From positions 10,645,404 to 10,709,403 of the forward strand of contig QVOM02000126.1 of the NCBI GenBank assembly GCA_003586115.2: a stretch of DNA of 64,000 nt. The letters run 5' to 3'. The notes below the pieces were generated by a model. It searched no databases and was not told where the DNA came from. It was given only the letters and a program-made list of their open reading frames with translations. Source of the stretch: Salvator merianae (taxonomy: Eukaryota; Chordata; Lepidosauria; Squamata; Teiidae). The translations under genes and the position numbers were made by a program. Positions 51,682 through 63,820 of the stretch are shown in pieces (the first letter of the stretch is position 1; each line of letters starts with the position of its first letter).

Positions 51682-54303
51682 GATCCGACCGGACCTCTGC
51701 GAGAGGATGAGGAGGGTCCTTCCGCAGTCCTCCGTCACTGTAGTCCACCTGGCCTATTCGGTTAAATCGTGCCTCTAGCCACCGGGGTCAGGCTTCCGAT
51801 CGCGTAAGCCCCGTCCCCGACGCTTTTCGTTTGTCCAGACCGGCTCGGATGGTCGCGGTTTATAAACGTCTCTCGGTGTGCGTTTCAGGCGCCTCAAACG
51901 GCTCTGGGCACCTCGGTCCCGTCTCTTCTGTTGAGTCAGGAAGGGGTCTCTGTGTTTTTTAAAATTTCGTGTGATCACGAGAAATAGGAAATAGGTGGAG
52001 GCATGTGATTTGGGAGTCCCTCGAAGCATGGCGAAAACCACAAGAGGGAGCAGTCTTGTGCCAATGCAAAATGCTCGCCCCCCCTGATCTCCCCCCCCAA
52101 AAAATTCATAACAGGTTTTTGGCTTTCAAGTCTGTCCTTCTCACAGTGCCCAAGAAGATTTTTACGGCGCATTTCCATGCATTTCTAGATCCTTCTGGCA
52201 AGATGTGTGAAAGCGACACATTTTTATGTGGTTTATAATCTCTGTTGCCACAATTTTAATAGAAAAAAAATTATCATGTTTCTTGAAGAGGAATAGATTT
52301 TTTTTAAAAAGAAAAAAAAGAAAAATGGATCAGTTCTGCCTGTGTGTGTGTGTGCGCGTGGTAGATTCACCTGCTCCTTCATTTGTCTCATCGAGCTACC
52401 CAGAGATCCCTGGTTCCTTCCTCTGGCTAGCAGACACCAAAGAAAGGTTAGGGTGTAATAACTTGCCAATACAGAGCCCACCTTCCTGCCATTACAAGGG
52501 TCGCCTTCTCCTCAGTCCTCCTGTATGGAAAGGAGCTGCACTTCTTTTACAACTTACAGCTGTACAGTCTGTGTTTGTCTTGTTTGTGGAAACCTTGTGC
52601 GCCTGCGTCAGGAGCCCAAAGCATTTCCTGTGTTCCATCCAGGTTGGACTTCCTGCTGGATGAGACCCAGGGCATCTTGGGCTGTGGTGCCTGTGGCGCG
52701 AAGGCACAGTGGCTTGTCATGGTGGCCCCTTTACTGTGGGTGGGGATCTTTTTGCTCAGCCCTCTTCAGGACACTCAAGATGGCTGTCTTGGCATTATGG
52801 TCTGGTTGAGTTGCTGGGGGGGCGGAGTTAGTTCAGGGGCGGAGCCTGTGTCCTCTTCTCTTCCTCAGCTCTGTGTGCCAGCCACGGGGGATCGCCACGC
52901 TGACATCTGTGGGCACGGAGGTCCCCAGGGGAAATGGCTGCAAGGCAGATGGGCCTGTTGTGATCTGCATGATGAGCAGCGTGTGGCGGTCTAAACCTGG
53001 CCTCTGTTTGTCGCCGACGTGAAGCACCGAAGTCCAAAGCGGAAATTCTCAGCGTCGGGGGACCCCGTTCAGCAGCGTCTTGGCATCCTGGCGCAAGCAA
53101 GAGAGAAGCCGCAGGCATATCGCAACCCCTTTGGGATGTACTTGCCGCCTTTGTTCTTCCTGTTGGTCCTCCCCCTCAGAGCTGATTCAGGCCTTTCAGA
53201 AGAGCGTTTTCGGCTGCCACGACCTGGAAGGAACGCTCTCCTCTGCTTTGTTCAGACATCTTCCCAAGTGGCCACATGGCCGGATTCTTACGGCGTCTGA
53301 AGGGAACTCCCTTGCAAACGATGCCGCCGCGGAACTGGCTCTTTGGGGGGCGCGGTTACTCCAGGCACACTGGTGATCCTCCACTTTGGCCTGGAGCGCT
53401 TATGAGTGGGGGTGCGCGCACCTCGCTTTTCCTCTAGCAGACTGAGGGTGGAGATGGGAGAGGAGGCGTTCAGCTCCTCGATTTTTCCGTTGATAAACCA
53501 AAGATTCCGAGGCAATGGTTGAGACGCGCTTTCTTGCGAGAGACCAGGCAGAGTAGAATCCGACCCGCGTCAGGGCAGGCTACTTTCTGTTCTGCTTGTG
53601 CTTTTATCCGGCTACCGGAGACTAGAAGAAACAGAGACTGTAGGTGAGTGGAGGCCTTGTCCGAAAGAAGAGCCAGCAGGTTTCTCTTGGGTCTCAGTGG
53701 TAACGTGGAAAAAGATCGTAGCGCAAAGGCACTTTATTAGCTGTGTGTAGGGTGGGCCAGTGAACGTTGGGGGGGGGGGGGCTCAGAGCTTTCCCCAACA
53801 TGTAGGTAATATTGTATGTTTCCTCTTTGTTCCCCACTCAAGCATTTTTATTGCTTCTTTATCCTTTGTTTAACCTTTTTAAAAAGGGAACCCTCAGAAG
53901 ATACAAGCTAGGAAACCATTTCTAGTTAACTCCAGGGAAATTAAGCGAAAATGCCATTTCCGTTCAATGTTTGCAGAGCTTTCCATTCAGCTCCAGATGT
54001 TTTATAACGGGCTTGTGACCCCATAACCCTTGCTGTTTGCAAACCAAGATGGCTCCCAAACCCTCATGCTTGTGAGTTTCGACAAGCGGGAGGTGTTAAC
54101 TTGTCCCTTCAGTGTTTGTGAGACTTGTGCGGTTTCAGTGGGCACTAACCCTTGCAGATATTGAGAGGCGACTTCAATAGTGGAAAGCCATGGGATATTA
54201 CTGGTCGTTTTGATTTCCTTTTTGTTTCTTTTAACAAAAGGCCTCTTTCCTGCAATAGTGCGATACACGTTCGGACTCCACGACGGAGCAGCCCAAGGAT
54301 TTT

Positions 54304-54309
54304 AATAAA
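54304..54309 (+). terminator. ATG14: AATAAA, candidate ATG14 proximal poly(A) signal
   Basis: AATAAA 2.6 kb after the stop codon. Confidence 0.45.
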
Positions 54310-54716
54310 CTAGGGTATTGCGTTGTTTCCAGAAAACCTTTTTGTAACTGTTTTGTTTGCTTTTTTAAAACATGTATGTACATTTTTACACATAGCTGTC
54401 TGGAAAAACGGCGTACGTGCGTGTCCGAAACTTCAGTGCAATGGAGAGACAATTTGGCTAGCAGGAAGAGAGTAACTGTTCACAGAAATGGTGGCAGAAG
54501 CTGGCCAGTAGCGCATTGTGTGAAATCCTCGTGCTGATGCCAGGAAATAGGTCTGAGCATTTTGGGCCGAGGTTTTTGCAGATGCTGAGCAGAGCATGGG
54601 GTCCTCAGAGAGAAGAAAGGGCCTCTCATGGTTATCTTGGCCTTACGAGCGTTCCTGTAAGGATCGTAAGGAAACACAAGTGTTTTTCTTTTCCCTAAAG
54701 TTTATTGTATTATTGC

Positions 54717-54722
54717 AATAAA
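54717..54722 (+). terminator. ATG14: AATAAA, candidate ATG14 distal poly(A) signal
   Basis: AATAAA followed within 20-40 bp by a T-rich/GT-containing region, at the end of the repeat-free zone and before a LINE fragment. Confidence 0.55.
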
Positions 54723-54862
54723 TCTTTAACAGTTTTTCTAAGGTCGGCTCCCTTGGTTTCTCACCCTGTACTATTCGACTTCCTAATTGGTGTATGTTAA
54801 AGGTGAAGGAGACTATAGAAGCAAAGAGATGTTGACTGCATCTTTTGCACTTGGGCATAATG

Positions 54863-55195
54863 AACATAAGAGCATAAAAGGAGCCTTCCTGGATCAGGCC
54901 ACAGCCCATCGAGTCCAGCATTCTGTTCCACACAGTGGCCCCTCAATTGCTTCTGGGCATTCTCAAGCAGAAGATAAAGGCAAAACCTTCACCTGCTATT
55001 GACTCCCTGCAAATGGTTTTACAGACATCCTGCCTGTATCTCTAAGCTGGAGGCAGTACCTGGGCATCCATTCTAGTAGTCACTAATACACCTGGTCTCT
55101 GAATCTGTCTGTTCTTAAAGCTATTCAGGCTGATGGCTGTCACCACCTCCTCTGGTAGTAAATTCCATAGACCACTGACCCTCTAGGTGAAATCA
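54863..55195 (-). repeat. CR1/L2-type LINE 3' fragment
   Basis: Starts with the reversed tail GAACATAAGAGCATAAAAGG and continues into the coding end near 55190, minus orientation. Confidence 0.85.
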
Positions 55196-55830
55196 GCTGA
55201 ATCTATGGAAGATCTTCTATTCAGTTCATCTATGCACGGGTTCCACATTAATCTAAATAGTTGAATGTTATTGACTCCTGCTAATCTTGAATGTTTCACC
55301 AAAAGATATTCATCATGAGTCTCCATGCTGCTTTATACCATTCTGTCTTAGCTAGATTCAAAACGTATTTCCAGTTAGGCCTGCTAAATGCAGCACTTCC
55401 AAGCAAACCCCAAGAGGCTCCTTTAACTTCTCTTGCTCATAGGCTGCATGTACCTGCGCTGCTTACCTGCTAATCTGAGGGTCTGTACCTCAACAGTGCA
55501 GAAGCTTTGATCCCTGCAGGACTTCCTTGGGAGCTTTTGGCAGGCAAAATACAGAACAATATTCGCTGCTTTACAATGGGGTTCCGTTCTGGAAAACTGT
55601 CATGTAAATTGAGACACTGACCTGTAAAACTCTGGTGAAGGAGAACTGAGGCCAAAAGCACCATTAATTAACAATGACTTGATCAATCTGCTTACCAATG
55701 ATATTGACCTGAAGGGGGAAACTGGGTCTCTCAAGGCAAGTCCATGGATGAAAAGGAACCAGAATTAAAAGGGACACAACACAGCCACTCCAGACATGAT
55801 CTATGACAGATGACAAAGCCAAAATTCATA
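55196..55830. other. Intergenic stretch, no feature seen
   Basis: Nothing recognised between two LINE fragments. Confidence 0.4.
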
Positions 55831-55833
55831 TGG

Positions 55834-56110
55834 CATAGAATCACAGAGTTGGAAGGGACCCCTAGGGTCATCGAGTCCAACCCCCTGCTCAGTGCAGGAT
55901 TCACTAAAGCATCCCAGACAGATATCTGTCCAGCCTTTCCTTGAAGATCTCCAGCGAAGGAGAGCCCACCACCTCCTGTGGCAACCTGTTCCAGTGACTG
56001 ATTGCCCTTACGGTCAGAAAGTTTTTCCTAATATCTAGCCTGTATCTACTCCCTTGAAGTTTCATCCCATCGTTTCTAGTCCTTCCTTCTTGTGCGATTG
56101 AGAATAGGGA
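55834..56110 (-). repeat. CR1 LINE 3' end with C-terminal coding part
   Basis: ATAGAATCACAGAGTTGGAAG onward is the reversed classical CR1 3' end. Minus-strand translation gives YRLDIRKNFLTVRAISHWN and RLPQEVVGSPSLEIFK. 5'-truncated. Confidence 0.9.
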
Positions 56111-56509
56111 CAATCCTTCTGCCTGAAGCCTGCCCCACCCTACCCCCACCCCCCAGTGTTTCTTAAAGAGTGTGATATCAAAGCAGAGGCCACCCATAAA
56201 GGTTGCACCGATACCCATCCCCAAACAGGCCAATTTTCCACAGAATCCAGTGCTGCGGCTCACAAACGGCGTGGACAGAACTTGCCAGACAGTCCAGTCA
56301 CCCTGATTTGGTGGCAGCACACTTTGGACCCACAGTTAGCATGCAAATTAGGGAGAGTGTGCAGAAAACCAAGATGTTTTGTGCACAGAAAAGTTGGCAC
56401 TATATGCAAAACAATATATGCAAAAAGGGACACACCAACACCTTCCCCAAAAGCGCTCTGCATTCACCTAAGAACCTGATAATTTAGTCACCAAATACAG
56501 CATTACACC
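56111..56509. other. Intergenic stretch, no feature seen
   Basis: Nothing recognised. Confidence 0.4.
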
Positions 56510-56720
56510 CAGCGGCGGCCGGCGGCTTTAAGGCTTGGTGTTCGCGCCCTGTGCGAAGTGCACCATGGCTGTTCGCGGGGCCTCCGCGCCTCCATACTGC
56601 CTCAGCAGGTCGCCTAGCAACCTGCTGAGGCAGTATGGAGGCCCGGAGGCCCCGCGAATGGCCATGGCACACTTCGCACAGGGCGCGAACACCAATCCTT
56701 AAAGCTGCCAGCCACCACTG
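56510..56720. mobile_element. hAT foldback element, copy 3 of 3
   Basis: This 211-bp palindrome has ends CAGCGGCGGCCGG and complement-type CAGTGGTGGCTGG. Flanks ATTACACC (56502-56509) and ATTACGCA (56721-56728) agree at the first five bases only, so the duplication is decayed. It shares the TTTAAGG, TGTTCGCG and CCATGGC blocks with the other copies. Confidence 0.85.
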
Positions 56721-56984
56721 ATTACGCAGACAACACAAACAACCCACTGAATTCCAAAGCCATACAACTTGCCAAGCCCATTAGGAACCCCTGTTTTCTC
56801 TGGCAGACCAGCCAAACGCCTTCCTCACTGTAGCAGCACATGACAGGAAATGAATAATCCAGGCCCAGGACAGGGAGCATACTGCAGAGTTGCCTTCTGA
56901 CCCTGGGAGTTTTGATGGCAGCATGTTGCAGCAAAACAATGGGGGGAGAGGAATGTAAATTGAGGGTGGTCAAAATCAGCAACC

Positions 56985-57414
56985 ATACAGATCACATGTT
57001 CCACCTTGCAATGTTTGAATCCAACCATTCCAAGGAGGAACGGTCCCCGTGGTGCGGCGGCTATCTGCACTGCGAGGGCTAGAACTACCTGGAAACAATC
57101 CTGCACTCACAGTGTGAACGCTGGCCGCCCCACCATGACAGCAGCCATGGAAATGTCATCGCTGCCATGGGCAACTATGCATGTGGCATGCGACTACGCA
57201 GTTGTAGCTGTGTTGCAGCCTGCAGCATTTGCACCCGGAAGCAGGTGCAAACGCTTTATACTGGGAACAGTCCACTTGCTCCTGATACAGCTGTGGACAG
57301 TTTTGTTGGAGCATCTGCAGACACACCCAATCACTTGGGCCTCCGCAAAACACGGGTGCACTGTGCTAGCAAGTATCCGGACGCTCACTAGCACTAGACT
57401 GTAAACAGGCCCTT
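56985..57414 (-). mobile_element. Non-autonomous DNA element, family shared with 7.2 kb
   Basis: Its reverse complement starts AAGGGCCTGTTTACAGTC and follows 7198-7700 through GTGCAAATGCTGCAGGCTGC. Near the left end it has TGTTTGAATCCAACCATTCC, matching the palindrome at 7630. Confidence 0.6.
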
Positions 57415-58570
57415 TGTAAATCAAGCCACTACTGTACTGAGCGAGACTCACCAGTAGTCTGATGCAATAAAGGATTAACTCCATATGCCTCATACTGTGC
57501 TGTTTTTACTAGCCTGTCCATCTGCTTGATTTTAGGATGCATACAAGTACTTCAGTTTTGTGTACATTTTCACGTATTTTTGTATGAATGAGCATATCCT
57601 GGCTCTGCCCTTCTCCTCCCTTAAAAAAGAAAATGACTCAGGCTGGCAAAACAGTGAAAAATGTTTGTTGCCTTGGGTTGCACCAATGAACTTGACAGGT
57701 GGAGCAGCCGATTTCATCACATGGAGCTTTGAGTAGGATCCACTGCTTGTGACAAGTTGTTGGTTTTTGAAGGTGGTTTGAATGACTTCCTGCAGGGGAC
57801 ACCGAACAGTGCTTGTGCTTCTATGGACCACTGGTGACGGAAGGGGACCACCGTGGCAGCTTCATACTAGGGCAGAACTGCAGGGGGCGCTGTTGCTCTT
57901 GTGTCTGGTTCATTGGCGTCCCATGAACAGCCTATAAAGTGGAATATTTGGAGACCATGACTTTTTGCTCTGAGCCTGTTTCTTGGGGTCTCAGCGAGGT
58001 TCTGTGCACATGCTGTGAAGAGGATAGAAGTCCAGAAAATAGTGGCACCCAGCGAAACTGACCGAAAGATACACTTGTTCTGCTCTTAAATCCTGAAGAT
58101 CTCTGTATTCACATTTCTTTTAGACTGAATTAAAACAATAGGCATAGCTCCCTCTCACCATGATTATGCAGGCAAAATTTTGGAGACCTTACAGACATCA
58201 ACAGTTTGGCTTCGTCATTTACCTCATTTTGAAGAACAGTTTTGTACTGTTTGTATCTTATTGCAGGCAGCCCACACACACAAAATCCAAAGCTGCAAAG
58301 AACGTTTTATGTTGCCCTTGGAGACAAAGGATGCGTTTGCTGCTGCTCCCATCTCCTGTTTCTTAAACCTGTACCTGGATGTCTTCCTACTGATTAAATT
58401 GAGGAAACCCCCTCTTGACCCCTCAGCCCACCTATGCAAGGCTGAAGACAGAATTCCTCCTGCATAAATCATGGTGGAGCTACTGGGGTCTGGCTAGGGA
58501 GAGATACCTTCCTTCAGGAATTCTTCCCACAACCCTGGGGAAATGGAGTGCAGTATTTCAGAGTATTCAG
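57415..58570. other. Intergenic stretch, no feature seen
   Basis: Nothing recognised. Confidence 0.4.
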
Positions 58571-58572
58571 AA

Positions 58573-59010
58573 GTGGCTGTAGCTCAGTGGTACAGAAAAC
58601 TGCCTGGGGAGCAAAGGGTTACCGGTTCGATTCTCAGCCTGTCCCCAGAAGTAGGCAATGGCAAACCACTTCTGTACCTCTGCCAAGGAAACTGCCTAGA
58701 GGTGCTCATGGAGCCCTGGGTGGGAGTGCAGTTTAGCTGCAGAGCAAGCTGCCTGAAAGGGAGATGCCAGTTAAATCTCCAAGCTCTCCCCAGAAGTAGG
58801 GCATGACAAACCACTTCTGTATCCCTGCCAAGAAAACTGCATAAAGATGCCTCTGAGTCTGGGATGGGCTGTAGTTCAGTGCTCAAGAAAACTGCCTGAA
58901 AAACAGAGGACTGTACCAGTTCAATCCTCAGTCTCTCCCTGGAAGTAGGGCATGAGAAACCACTTCTGTATCCCTGCCAAGAAAACTGCATAGAGATGCC
59001 CATGCATAGG
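58573..59010 (+). repeat. Tandem array of three tRNA-SINE heads
   Basis: Heads near 58574 (GGCTGTAGCTCAGTGGTACA, with a good B box GGTTCGATTC), 58725 and 58863. Each is followed by CCAGAAGTAGG.CA.G.CAAACCA and CCAAG.AAACTGC. Plus orientation. Confidence 0.82.
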
Positions 59011-59479
59011 GCGTCAGCCATGAGCTCTTAATGTTGTACACACTTGGCTCACTCTGACCACTGAATGAGGCTATTTGGCTGTCTGTAGCTCTGCGCTCGG
59101 CAAATGGGCAGTAAGGAAGGTCCCTGAACCCCCGAATGATCTGTTCCCAACCACACACGATCCTCCTCTCAGGAAATGCTCCATCACGGCAATTATTTTC
59201 TAACAAGAGGGGCGCTTGACGACGGAGCAGCAGCTTCTCCTTCCCTGACTCACTGAGCACCACGTAGGCGGATCCAAAGCCAGAATTAGAGCAAGATGCT
59301 CCAGCGTGACTCCTGGCAACCACATGGATGCCATGGCGTGTCTCTGGCACGTGGATGCCATGGCGTGTTCTTGGCAGAGACGCAGGTGCAGCTTCCCACT
59401 GTCGTCAGCCTCTTCAACGTGATGATTTCTGCTTTCCACAGCGCTGCGTGAGCTCCTGAACAACCACCACTCGTCCCAC

Positions 59480-59840
59480 CCTAGTTGCTGAGCAACCGGC
59501 TTGCACGTGTGCACGGCTGGAAAGCCAAAGCCCCTCGGATTACGAGCTCCCACCTTCCAAGAAGGACAGGGAGACCTTCTCTGGAGCAGAGTGGCACTCC
59601 GCTGGAGAACCATCCTTGATCTGGAGAGACACCTTCTGGAGTGTCAGCTAGAAAGACCCTCTCTGCCCTCCCAAAGCCCAGGGTGAATGGGTGAGACTTC
59701 ACTGATCTCCTGAACGTATATAGTGAAGATACCTGGCCTACCTCAGGGGGAGGCTGTTCCATAATCTCGGGGCTACAACTGGGAAGGCCCTATTCCAGGT
59801 CTCCACCCCTGGCAGCTTTGTGTGACAGGTGAGAAACAGC
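59480..59840 (-). repeat. L2-type LINE 3' coding end
   Basis: Minus-strand translation shows EQPPPEVGQVSSLYTFRRSV and KSHPFTLGFG, the same domain as at 19.9 kb, with frame breaks. Confidence 0.72.
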
Positions 59841-60109
59841 TTAGAGAGGTGCCACACAGGCGCTAACGGCTGGAATACAGCCTACAGTTTATATAAATCG
59901 AAGGTTAGCATTCCTAGAAGCGGTCAGTAGGTTACTATTTCCAAAACAAAAATACCTGTGCTGTCAACGTCACTATAAAAAATTCAGCCTCAACACATAA
60001 CTGCAGAACGTTACTCAAGAGAAAAGCTACTCACAGGAGTGATCTTTCTCACTCTAATTCTGAAAACCTCCAAAGGCTTACAGGATGGTAGCCACTGACA
60101 CACCTGACC

Positions 60110-60630
60110 TCCAGGCATTAAAAGAGCTCTGCTGGATCAGGCAACGACCCATCTAGTCCAGCATCCCATCTCACCACAGTGGCCCAGTTGCTTCTGGGCA
60201 TCTCAAGCAGAAGACAAAGGCAAAACCTTCACCTGCTCTCCACTCCCTGCAAATGGCCTTCAGAGGCCTCCTGCCTGTTTCTGCAAGCTGGAGGTGGCAT
60301 ATGGACATCCATTCTACTAGCCATTGGTACACCTGTCCTCCATAAATTTGTCTAACCATTTTTCACAGTTATCCAGGCTGGTTGTTGTCACCGCCTCTTC
60401 CAGCAGTAAATTCCACAGACCAACGACCCTCTGGGTGAAACAATCCTTCCCCTTGTCAGTCCTAACTCTCCTACCCATCATCTTCAGAGAGTGCCCCCTG
60501 GTCCTAGTGTTGTGTGAGAGAGAAAAAAACTTCTCTTTATCCACCTTATCCATACCATGCATGATTTTATATACTCCAATGAGGTCCCCTCTTAAACACC
60601 ACCTTTCAAGGCTGAAGAGGCCTAGATGGT
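60110..60630 (-). repeat. CR1/L2-type LINE 3' fragment with coding end
   Basis: Minus strand: [33 protein letters not shown] and LWNLLLEEAV, then the 3' UTR. A mixed tail lies near 60110. Confidence 0.87.
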
Positions 60631-61105
60631 ACCAGATGCAACCTGGGACAAGATCCATGGGGCCAGGGCCTGGGCCTGACTCTGCTTTCAATACCGCTCT
60701 GCCCTTATCCTGCCTGCTGATATAAAAATCTGTGGGCCAATGAGTGAAGATGATGCCGAAGAAAGTCAACAAACAAATAAGTGGGGGCTTTGTATTATTG
60801 ATCTTTATGGAGATTTATTTCTTGTATATTTTCTGGTGGTGTTCAACAGTAGTATATTGTACTTTCCCCCCTTGTATTGTAAACCTATCCTGAGACTCTG
60901 GAGTACAGGCTGGGATATAAAAACAAAAACAGGTTGCTTGAATGGAACAGGAACAAGAAGACTCAGAGAGGTGGAGATCTGCTCTGCTTCAGCCACCCCT
61001 AGAAATAATCCCACCTGTTTTCTTACAGTAGGAGTATGTCTGTAGTAACTAAGGAATGTGCTACACAGTGAGGGGGGAGGGAGAAACCATTAACCAGGGG
61101 CAAAT
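60631..61105. other. Intergenic stretch with a LINE tail remnant
   Basis: About 60870-60935 (CTATCCTGAGACTCTGGAG, then CAGGCTGGGATATAAAAAC) looks like a LINE/L2 3' tail. No gene. Confidence 0.45.
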
Positions 61106-61109
61106 TTAG

Positions 61110-61726
61110 AATGCACATTTTATTTTAAGTAAAAAACAAAACAAAACCAAAAACCAGGTAAGGTGGGCACAGAAAACCAGACTTTTTCTTTCATCCTCTG
61201 TGATATGAGAATATTCCCTCTTTTGCTTCGACGCCACCCCCAAGGAATAACAAATATTTTGTTCTAGTCTAGCTTTAAGGTCGTCCAGTTAACCCATCTT
61301 TTTGAAGATTCGTTCTTTACCTATTTAGAGTTTCTTTTCAGAAACATTTCTTTTAATATATATATATTTTTTATATATATATTTATATATGTATATTTTG
61401 TACAGGATATACAGATTTGAGGACGAGACACTTTAAAACACGGTACTGGAGCTGCTGCGCTCGTGAGGCTGCATCGGGGCACGTGGATGCCGGCGGCCGG
61501 CGGTCCGGCACAGTGACGGACAAGGAGATTCTAGGGTGGCAAAGTTAACGCTTTCCTCGGAAAGGTAAAGGCTCTTGTGATTTGAAGAATGTGCAGCTTC
61601 ATAGCCCTGTGGACAAGGGAGGAAAAAAAACCCACCCACAAACTATATACAGTGTAAACATCACAAGGCATAAAAGTCGACTCCCGGGAAAGGCCGAGCC
61701 CCCCCCCACTCCCCCCCCCCGGGGCG
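61110..61726 (-). other. FBXO34: Probable FBXO34 3' UTR
   Basis: Sequence after the stop codon up to an AATAAA on the minus strand (61119-61124). It includes an AT-rich TATATA tract at 61355-61400 and C-runs at about 61700-61720. No transposon is seen. Confidence 0.6.
61119..61124 (-). terminator. FBXO34: FBXO34 AATAAA polyadenylation signal
   Basis: TTTATT on the plus strand, 603 bp after the FBXO34 stop codon. Confidence 0.5.
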
Positions 61727-63820
61727 CTAACACTCCTCCTCCGGTTCCCTGGACTTCTTGTGGAGCGCGCGGTTAAAGCTGTGGCATGCAGGGACCCAGT
61801 GATTGTCATGGAGGCCGAGCTTGCAGCCCGGGACGCTCTTCTGGGACCGGTGGCAGCACATCCAGTACCCGGGGCCGTAGGGCAAGGCCTGGCAATAGGG
61901 CTTGGGGTGCCACCGGCACAGAGACACGTCCCCCTTGGTGAACGTCTTCTTGCAGTGCTTGCAAGGGTCCTCCCTGTAGCGGGGGTCGCGGACCCAGCGC
62001 GAGTCCGCCGGGCGGATGTTGTAGTACTCGATGACGAACTTGAAATAGCCGCAAGTGCACTTGAGGGCCACCAGGCTCCTGGTGGGCAGGAAGCCGAAGA
62101 TCTTTACGATGATGTGGTGGGGCAGGAAGAGGAGGTACTGCTGCGGCTCCAGCAGCTGCTGGATCTTGAACCTGGTCTCCAGGAAGTCGTGGGACCGCTG
62201 CCTCTTGAGGCGAGAAGAGCCGGCCACCTGCAGGGCGCCTTCTGGGGGGGACACTGGAGGCTCCCCAGAGCCACGGGAGCCGGGCGGGCAAAGGGGTTCG
62301 GCAGCAGGAGAGCTTCCGGGGGCTTCTGCCCGGCGCGCTTCGGCAGGCACTTCCCGCTCCCGAGGGGGTTCGCAGTGGGACGATAAAAGCAAGAAGAGCT
62401 TCCCGGGAAGGGACTCTTCCCCGAAACGGGGGCCGGGAGGCAGGGGGCTTCTGCAGCCTGCCTCCGTCTTGACGGCGGAGATCCGCACACTGAGCGACTC
62501 CCTAGCTCTGATGTCTGCGTTCGGGTGGCGAAGCTCCTGAAGCGGACAATCCACAGGCACAGCCGTGCTTTTGCCCTGCGGGGAATGCGGGGGGCCCCGG
62601 GGTTTTTCCGAAGACGCGGAGCGGGGCGCCTTGGCCGCTGTTTTGGGCGTCTCTGAGCCTCTCTCGTCAAGCTTAAGGTCCGGGTCCCCCTCCAGGGCGT
62701 CCCCGAAAGATGATGAGCAGCCAGGGGCGGAACGGTTCCAGGGATGCGCTTCCCCTGAAGAACCACGGCCTGACCTCCAGCCCCCCTCCTCCGCGTCACA
62801 TTCTTCTTGGCCGAGGGCCTCCGAGGAAGCCTTCCGGGCTTCGCTCTCCGACAGCGTTTTGCTCGCCAGCAGCACCCGCCCCACGTTCCGCCGAAAGCTG
62901 TTGTTCCGGGACAGGCTGCCCGCTTCGCGTTCGCTCTGGCGCTTCAAGCACTCTGACTCCAGCTTGGCCACCATGTCCAACACCCGCACCGGCTCGGCGT
63001 GCCCCTCCCCGTCCTCCCCACCGTCGCCCCCAGAGGGCGCCTTTTCAGGGGGCACCTCGTAGGCTCCCGTGGCTGAGAACGCTTCCAGGGGGAGAGGGGC
63101 GGCCCTGGGCTGCCCAGACACCTTGGTGGCGAGAGCAGGGGTGCCGGGGCAGTGCTTGGAGCAGTCGGCCAGCAGGACCCCCGCCCTCTGTTCCAGAAAA
63201 GCGACCATCTCGATGACCGACAAATGCCGCCCCGGGAACGCCGCCTCCCCGCCGTCATTCACATTGTGGACCGAGCAGTGCACGACGCTGCAGGCAAACG
63301 GCTCCGGCTGGAAGCACCTGCCGTTGGCCTCTCTCATCCTCTCCAGGTGGATCTTCGCCTTCTTAATGTCCAGGGACTTTTTCCTGCGCTTCGTGGCCCT
63401 CCCGTCGATGTCCCAGGTACTCTTGTTCTTCCCGGTGGAGACCCTGCCGCCGCTGCTCCACTGCTGGGCGGCAAAGAAGGCGACCTTCTCCTTCGTGTTG
63501 CCCGGCTTCACCACGGCCCAGATGTCCAGCGGTCCCTCTCCGCCGTCCCCCTGGTGGATGGTCGGGGGCGGCAGGGCGCCCGTCCCCTCCGCATGGCTTC
63601 TGCTGCCGCTCCGATGGCCGGCGGTGGTGGCGCTGGCGGCGGAGGGTCTCTCCGGGGGCTTCCAGAGGGGGGCGGGCGGCAGGAGGCCGGGTTTGGCACT
63701 GCTGGGATGCTGCTCTCCTGCCAACCTCTGCTGGCTCATGGGGGGGCTTCGGGGGGGCTCCAAGCTCACCTCCAGAGGTCGCTCTTTCTTCTGTAACTTA
63801 AGATATGGCTTTAAGTGCAT
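61727..63820 (-). CDS. FBXO34: FBXO34, F-box only protein 34, complete single coding exon
   Basis: FBXO34 is an F-box protein, so it should act as a substrate receptor of an SCF (SKP1-CUL1) ubiquitin ligase; its targets are not evident. The 697-residue frame (human about 711) starts MHLKPYLKLQKKE, the start I recall for mammals. Conserved islands are GPLDIWAVVKPGNTKEKVAF, the basic DIDGRATKRRKKS likely nuclear signal, EPVRVLDMVAKLESECLKRQ and SRNNSFRRNVGRVLL. They are separated by weakly conserved, Pro/Ser/Gly-rich linkers. The F-box lies at about 563-607 (FLPHHIIVKIFGFLPTRSLV). A Cys/His-rich C-terminus follows (CKHC, CRWHPKPYC, CCH, LGLHDNHWVPACHSF), probably zinc-binding. GC content is far higher than in the other genes here. 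It faces ATG14 tail-to-tail. Confidence 0.96.
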   Translation of the reverse strand: MHLKPYLKLQKKERPLEVSLEPPRSPPMSQQRLAGEQHPSSAKPGLLPPAPLWKPPERPSAASATTAGHRSGSRSHAEGTGALPPPTIHQGDGGEGPLDIWAVVKPGNTKEKVAFFAAQQWSSGGRVSTGKNKSTWDIDGRATKRRKKSLDIKKAKIHLERMREANGRCFQPEPFACSVVHCSVHNVNDGGEAAFPGRHLSVIEMVAFLEQRAGVLLADCSKHCPGTPALATKVSGQPRAAPLPLEAFSATGAYEVPPEKAPSGGDGGEDGEGHAEPVRVLDMVAKLESECLKRQSEREAGSLSRNNSFRRNVGRVLLASKTLSESEARKASSEALGQEECDAEEGGWRSGRGSSGEAHPWNRSAPGCSSSFGDALEGDPDLKLDERGSETPKTAAKAPRSASSEKPRGPPHSPQGKSTAVPVDCPLQELRHPNADIRARESLSVRISAVKTEAGCRSPLPPGPRFGEESLPGKLFLLLSSHCEPPREREVPAEARRAEAPGSSPAAEPLCPPGSRGSGEPPVSPPEGALQVAGSSRLKRQRSHDFLETRFKIQQLLEPQQYLLFLPHHIIVKIFGFLPTRSLVALKCTCGYFKFVIEYYNIRPADSRWVRDPRYREDPCKHCKKTFTKGDVSLCRWHPKPYCQALPYGPGYWMCCHRSQKSVPGCKLGLHDNHWVPACHSFNRALHKKSREPEEEC

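Larger units (their letters stand above)
51682..54740 (+). other. ATG14: Probable ATG14 3' UTR
   Basis: About 3 kb free of recognisable transposons, in contrast with the flanks, followed by AATAAA signals at 54304-54309 and 54717-54722. The length is in line with a long 3' UTR in other vertebrates. A G-run occurs at about 53769-53781. Transcript evidence is lacking. Confidence 0.6.

Noticed and set aside
58573..58640. Candidate tRNA gene (good A and B boxes)
   Set aside because: The head is followed by the SINE body and repeated twice more; it lacks a complete cloverleaf and is part of a repeat array.
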